Source of the DNA: Stomorhina lunata | Lineage: Eukaryota; Arthropoda; Insecta; Diptera; Rhiniidae | Direction: 5' to 3' | Assembly (NCBI GenBank): GCA_933228675.1 | Contig: OW121740.1 | Location: forward strand, 2,542,001-2,606,000 | DNA length: 64,000 nt | Shown: in pieces, positions 57,810 to 64,000 of the stretch | Numbering within the stretch: position 1 is the first letter of the stretch | Layout: each line of letters opens with the position of its first letter | Translations under genes and position numbers: made by a program | Notes under the pieces: generated by a model | Databases searched by the model: none | What the model saw: only the letters and a program-made list of their open reading frames with translations | What the model was told of the DNA's origin: nothing

Positions 57810-60309
57810 CAGTTTACAATTAAGACTAAATAAGCTAAATAAATAGACAAAGAATTGTAAACAAACCACTTTAATACTAACTACCAGAAATGACTTAAAA
57901 TTGTACTTTAAACCAAAAATTCTTTAAGGAAATTTATTTATTTTTTTTTTAACAAAATGAAAAATTATTTTGTTATAAAACTAAAGTAATTGGTCCCATT
58001 AATTTTCTTAATTCCGAATATATATGTATGTCGAATCGTTAGTTTTCCTATTAATGCAGTTGTTGCTGTTTTCAGAGTAACTATATCTACCTACGTGTAT
58101 GTGTTTTTCTCTAAGTATTAACATTTTTCTTGTTTCATATGTTTATTTCCAATTCAATGGATAATCATCATCGAGCATAATAGAAAGAATAAGTTACAAG
58201 AAAAAAAAAAGTGAAAAACTTTTCAAACAATAACAACATATTTCTGATGCTGATGCTGTAAAAAAAAACTTGCAACAAAACAAATAAATAGTTGAGTATA
58301 TGGAATGTATGTGTGTGTAACAAGTGAGGTGAGTGTTTAATGCTTGACTGACAGACTATGGAAATGGCTCACTAAAGAACTGACAGACAGACAGACATAT
58401 ACACAGACCGGCTTGTAATAAAACTAACAAAGTTTTCTTAAAAAATGCAGATTTCTTTCACTAAGTTACTCGTGTGTATATGGTTTGTTGCAGCTTTTTA
58501 AGAAACGAAGAATATCAGAATTATAGCCTTACAACTACAAATGAAAATACATATGTTTATTTTAGCGTACACATACACATAAGCATGTACGAGCACATAT
58601 GGATATGTAAGTTGGAAAATTCCAAAACAACAATGTTAAGATAAGCAACTATACAGATGAAAAACAGATTATTACATGAGCATAAAACCTTGAACAGGAA
58701 AAGGTGTGAAAAAAATAAATCTATAAACAAGTATTTTCCTTAACACTAACACAAACATTCACAGTCGTACAAATGTTTAACACATTTGCAAACAACATTT
58801 GTACATTTTCTTGGTTGTTTAGTTGTTTGTTGGTTGTATGTATTTGCATTTCAAAGGCTTACAAACAAATACACTGACAGACATACAGCCACACTTATTT
58901 ACTTGCAAATTTTAACTATTTAATACGTGTTGCTATTGTTAAGTGCAAAAGTATGCCAAGATCTTTGCAAAAGTATTAAGTCTATACGAGGGTCATGTAA
59001 AAAAATTATTATGTCAGTAAAATTTATGTGTATTTAAATTTAAGTACATATAGTATTGGACTCTTTAAATTTCAATATCAATGAATATTATCTTTTAGGT
59101 CTCCAGCTGAAAATAAATTTTTGTTACTCTTTAGATAAAAATTCTCTCAATATCATATAGAAAAGTATCCTGTTTCAACCAGTCGAAACATGTATGTATA
59201 AGTTTTTCTTGTCAAAGCAATTGTTCCCCCTTCGTTTGTTCTTGTGTGTGTTGATCCAGATACATATGTATGATTACATCATTTTAAACACAAATATATA
59301 TATAAAAAAATTTTGTTTAACATTGTATGAAACCAGACTCATACACCTGAATATGTAAATACATACATAAATAAATCTATGAATTATTGGTGTAGTAAAC
59401 ATATTTGTTCATGTGTCTAGAAAACACTATTTCTTTCAAATTTTTAAAACAAAAAAGCAAAACTTAAAGTAAAAAATTTATTATAAACACATGGAAAACT
59501 TGTCAGGAAATAAAATATTGGTAGAAAAACACTTCGTTCGGTTTACTTTCAAAACCTTTTGTTTATCCATAAAATTATATTTATACAAATATTCAAAGTT
59601 GCATAGGTGTATGCGTTTTTGAATAGATGAACTAGTACAACTGCATGCAAAATTTTTATAAACATAAACATTTACACAAAGCCAAGCTCTAATAGTTCCC
59701 AGAAGCTTACATTATAGGACCTTTTCCAAATTGTTAATGTTTGTGACTTTTCCTTGTTATTGAGCAAAAGGTTCCTTATAAGATAAAAAGTGATTGAAGT
59801 AAGAAAACATGTTTATATTAAATATTTTATCGCTATTGAAGTCAATCCCTAAAATTTGAACTGTAGGGTTATTTTTAAGTATTAAAATACATACATATAT
59901 GTATATAATATTAGTATGCATTAGTAGTTGTTTGTTTTTTCTAGGTGTTATGATTTAAATACATAACATAGACAAACATATACTTATGTACATATGCATA
60001 TAAGTAATGCTATTAGAATGCAACTAAAAATTTAAAACAGTAAATAATAAATTAAAAAAGTTATAAAGAAGATAATATTTTCGTTTCCTAAAGCAGGTCC
60101 CTCCAACGAGAGAAATTTAAAAATAATTGTGCATTAAAAAGCGAGTCATTGTCGAAATGCAAGTCATTCCCAAAATGCAAATCATTGATAAAGTACAAGT
60201 TATAGGTCAAATGTATGTAAGGAAAGAAAATCAGATTGATACAATATTTATATTTGATGTTTTTTACACAATTTTCCTAATATTAAAAACCGTAACTGAA
60301 AAAAATGTA
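57810..60309. other. A/T-rich non-coding DNA, no gene recognised
   Basis: About 2.5 kb. TATACGAGGGTCATGT at 58983 resembles a mariner end but no partner end was found. Several ACATACATA runs. No gene. Confidence 0.5.
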
Positions 60310-60545
60310 AAAAAGGAAATTAAAGTGGATAAAGAACAATAAAAAACACACAAACGCACAAACAAACATACATTTCATGAGTACGTGTGTGTGTCTTAGC
60401 TTTATCTCATAGGATATCGCCTCCGTTAGTTTATTTCCGAATTAGAGTAAAAGTGGTATACTCTCTTGTTTATGGGACTTATCGAAAGTACCATACGGCA
60501 AATCAATATGTGGAAATGCAACATCTTTACATTATAGAGTCTTTG
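60310..60545 (+). repeat. Family D TIR repeat, fourth copy
   Basis: The internal segment AAACGCACAAACAAACATAC / TTTCATGAGTACGTGTGTG matches the 2414 copy. The right end TGCAACATCTTTACATTATA then GAGTCTTTG (to 60545) is the clear inverted family terminus. The left terminus was not found, so the copy is probably truncated. Confidence 0.6.
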
Positions 60546-62339
60546 TTCTTAGTGTGTTCTCGTTCTTTTTTCTGTTTTCAAATCCCAATAACTTTGTCTT
60601 CAATTAAATTTTGTAGCCCCCTAATATTGTGCATCATTTAAATTCAAGCAGATATTCTTATTTACATCTACATTGTCACAAATACATTTATTCATACACA
60701 TTAAACCTGAATTTATGCAACTAATGCTCTACGTTTATGTTTTTAAAGACGACAATTCTGACATAAACATTATTTTATATGTGATTAAGCCCAGCAGGAA
60801 ATACTAGAATATATGGACTGCTGACAGACTTGATTTTGCAGACACAAGGACTCGATTCACATTCTAAAACAGTTTTAATTTTACGAGTTAAAAGATCACT
60901 TTACATAAAATGATATTAGGAATTATGTATTTTCGAATATTAAGTTGTAAAAGATCTACATAAATAATTAATAACAAAGTATATTCTAACTGTGAAATAT
61001 AAGCATTGCATAGTACACTTAAAGGTGTCAAATACTAGAACTTTAAAAGTTTCCCATTGGCATCCTATAAATGTGGGTGAGTGTTCATGCGTTTGTGTAA
61101 GTGCCAAAGAGTTTTATGTTTGCAATAATGTGTTTACTTACAACATGTAGTAACTTTTTTTCTTACTAATATTTGCGTATTTACTCATTTGCAGGTTTCT
61201 TGTAAATACAAGTAAATTTTCTTCAACAAAAATTATAAAAAAAATTGAAAAAAAAAAACTATAAAATGTGTAGAAAATGTGAATGATGTGGAATTAAAAG
61301 ACTTCAAGGGTGTGTTTGTGTTTTCCTTATTTGTATTAAGTTGCAAAAACTTTCTTCTTATATTGCACTCAAATCTTAAAACCATTGTCGCACATGTGGT
61401 GGAAAATAAATTTGTATTTTTACAACTTTCAAGCAAAAGTTTGTTAATAATTTAATAATTTTTGCACTTGTCGAAACTTTGCTTTTCAATTAATGAAGTT
61501 AACAAATGTCTTTTGTGATGAGTGAGTGCATTTAAGTTAACATAACATGGTAAAGTTTTAATTGAAACTGAAATTCTTAAGCAATGACATGGAAATGACA
61601 TTAAAATGTAGATTTTTAAGGAAAACAATAACTGTAATATAAATTTTTTAAAAATAAATGCATTGAATAAAAGGCACGAATAAAAAATTAAAACAATTTT
61701 TGTTTAAATTATTTCATGTGTTTTAATATAATTTTCTCAATTCTTAAAACTATCCCAGACATAAGAGACACGAACTTATTTTAGACTTTTTTATTGCTAT
61801 ATTTTCCTGCCATTGAGTAAATATTAGATAAAAATACATAATTTTTCAAATTTTCCTGCAAAATTTTTCATTGAGTTCGTAATTATAACCAAACTTCTCT
61901 ACTTCTTACATGTCGCATATACATAATGAAATGCAAACAAACTAAAAAGTAGTTTTCTCACCCAAAAAAATTCCCCAAAAAAACATAAACTGTCATATAG
62001 ACAAATTTTCTAAACATCAATTTAATGTGAAGTTAAAATATTTGCTGAACATAAAAAATATGTAGAGCATCAAAGTAAACACAAACAGGCTGGAATATTA
62101 CAATAACAACAACAGCAACACTTGCCAAAAACTAATACAAAATTCTGTCAACTCGTCTGAAATTCATGTTAAGTTTTGAAGTCACCACAAGAAGTCGCTT
62201 GCAGTCATATAGAATCAACAAAAATGGAGCAAAATGTTAAAAAATGAAAAATTTTAACACTTACGAAATGTCCTTTTTGGTTGATATGATTTGAGGTATT
62301 GCTAAAAATGATGTCTGAAGACAAAATTAATTTATATAC
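60546..62339. other. A/T-rich non-coding DNA, no gene recognised
   Basis: About 1.8 kb. No supported feature. Confidence 0.5.
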
Positions 62340-63665
62340 AATTTTTTCTTAGCATAAATGGGCTATGGACAAATTTTTATAAAGAAAAATCTGTTAAACA
62401 CAATTTTTCTAAAGAAAAATCTGTTGTATACAAATTTTTCAAAAGAAAAATCTGTTATACACAAATTTTTCTAAAGAATAATCTGTTATGCACAAATTTT
62501 CCTATAGAAAAATCAGTTATACACATTTTTTTCTATAAAAGAAAAATCTGTTATGCAAACATTTTTGTATACAAAAATCTGTTATACACATATTTATTAT
62601 TAGAAAAATCTGTTATATACAACTTTTTCTGTAAGAAATCTGTTATATCCAACTTTTTCTGTAGAAAAATCTGTTATGCACAAATTATTCTATAGAAAAC
62701 TATGATATAAAGTTTTCTATACAAAAATCTGTTATACACAAATTTTTCTACAGAAAATCTATTGTACATAAATTTTTCTATAAGAAAACCTGTTATGCAC
62801 AAATTTTTCAATAGAAAAATCTGTTATACACAGATTTTTCTATACAAAAATTTGTTATACATACATTTTTCTATAGAAAAATCTGTCATACACAAATTTT
62901 TCTTTAGAAAAATCTGTTATACATAAATTTTTCTATAGAAAAATCTGTTATACACAAATTTTTCTATAGAAAAATCTGTTATACATAATTTGTTATGCAC
63001 AAATTTTTCTAAAGCAAAATTTATTACACACAAATTTTTCTTTAGAAAAATTTTTTAAACACAATTTTTTCTATAGAAATATCAGATATGCAGAAATGTT
63101 TCTATAGAAATATTTGTATATACAAAAATTTTTCTATTGAAAAATCTGTTTCTATAGAAAAATCTGTTATTCAAAAATTTTTCTATAGAAAAATTTGTTA
63201 TACAAAAATTTTTCTATAGAAAAATCTTTTATACAAAAATTTTTCTACATAAAAATATTTTATACACAAATTTTTCTGTAGAAAAATCCGTTATACATAA
63301 ATTTTTCTATAGAAAAATCTGTACTACATAAAGTTTTCTATAGAAAAGTCTGTTATACATAAATTTTTCTAGAGAAACATTTTTGCACATCAGATTTTTC
63401 AATAGAAAAAATTACATATAAAAAATTTTTTTAAAGAAAAAGTTGTGTGTAATAGATTTTAATATAGAAAAATTTGTGTATAATAGATTTTTTATAGAAT
63501 TATTTGTGTATAACAGATTTTTCTGTTATACACAAACTTTTCTATTATACACAAATTTTTCAACTGAAAAATCTATAATATGCAATTTTTTTAATAGAAA
63601 AATCTGTTATACTTAAATTTTTCATACTAAAAAAAATTTGTTATAAAGAAAAATTTTTCTCAAAA
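62340..63665. repeat. ~31-bp satellite with the TCTATAGA palindromic core
   Basis: About 40 units of a ~31-bp repeat combining TTTTTCTATAGAAAAA with TCTGTTATACACAAA. Most regular at about 62810-63000 and degenerate at the ends. It shares its core with the 32315-33150 array, but the spacer differs. Near 63500 a unit is inverted (AACAGATTTTTCTGTTATAC). Non-coding. Confidence 0.88.
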
Positions 63666-64000
63666 AAAATATAAATTTTTTATGAAAAAAAAAACTTTTA
63701 AAATTATCTTCGCATTATTAAGATTTGCCTTTTGATTTTTTGGTTTCTATTTGGTAACTTAACATGAACATACATCCATACACCTTTTCTAGCTTGTAAA
63801 ATATATCCTTAAGGAAAAATTGGTAAAATATTCAGTACAAACATACATTCAGTATAAATTTGTATTTCCAAACATTAACGAAGAAGCAAATGCATGTCAA
63901 CATAAATCAAAGTTTACTGACAAACGAAATAGGATTTTTCACTTCATCATCTAGACTTTGTGTGAGTTAATAGGGATATAACCCCTTTGTATTACATTTT
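63666..64000. other. A/T-rich non-coding DNA to window end
   Basis: About 330 bp. Nothing recognisable. Confidence 0.5.

Noticed and set aside
58983..59030. TATACGAGGGTCATGT, similar to a mariner end
   Set aside because: No inverted partner within 2 kb and no transposase blocks.

Overview
The window looks like an intronic or intergenic stretch from the nuclear genome of a higher fly (Brachycera, probably a calyptrate such as a blow fly or house-fly relative). The evidence is strong A+T bias, many short runs of the ACATATGTATGTA type, long (TA)n and A/T-rich satellite tracts, and the kinds of transposon present. The species cannot be fixed from the sequence alone. No host exon, tRNA, rRNA or host protein gene could be supported. 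Every long open frame belongs to a mobile element.

Layout, left to right. 0-9.6 kb: A/T-rich DNA with members of a TIR repeat family (family D), a tandem-unit repeat (family B), a dead LINE fragment at 8.2-8.7 kb on the minus strand, and a solo BEL/Pao-type LTR (9030-9420, 5-bp target duplication) inside a family D element. 9.6-21 kb: a 12-bp tandem array (11.9 kb), copies of an ~0.8 kb dispersed repeat (family A; 14.1 and 17.6 kb), a 552-bp SINE-like retroposon with 9-bp duplications (14.6 kb) and a decayed mariner (16.5 kb). 21-32 kb: a 29-bp satellite, small TIR elements (24.4 and 25.5 kb), family A, a hairpin element (28.6 kb) and a 5'-truncated LINE with an 8-bp duplication (29.5-30.8 kb). 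32-36 kb: a family A shell filled with a ~31-bp palindromic-core satellite, then two more family A copies.

36.2-42.5 kb is the main item: a complete-looking LTR element of the insect Ty3/gypsy errantivirus group. It has 299-bp LTRs that are identical by eye, a TATA target duplication, a tRNA-Lys-type primer site, a polypurine tract, gag, and a -1 frameshift heptamer. Its pol loses most of integrase and continues in frame into the C-terminal, membrane-anchored part of Env. About 440 bp downstream is an intact-looking 1298-bp Tc1/mariner-superfamily element (42911-44208) with TA duplications, ~20-bp TIRs and a 336-residue transposase whose last two catalytic residues are spaced DD37E.

44-64 kb: degenerate A/T repeats (46.3-47.6 kb), a second family B copy, a LINE tail fragment, a perfect 93-bp-arm palindrome with family A sequence at its edge (50.6 kb), a (TA)47 tract, a LINE remnant carrying a TA-flanked 159-bp MITE (55.3-55.9 kb), a second full SINE-like copy (57.25-57.8 kb), a fourth family D copy and a second large satellite with the TCTATAGA core (62.3-63.7 kb).

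The elements interact mostly as layers of insertion. The SINE-like elements end with the same ~40 bp as the local LINE family, so that LINE probably mobilised them. The gypsy element lacks a usable integrase of its own, so its recent insertion probably used proteins supplied by a full-length relative. Boundaries and identities were read by eye; no alignment or database search was run.
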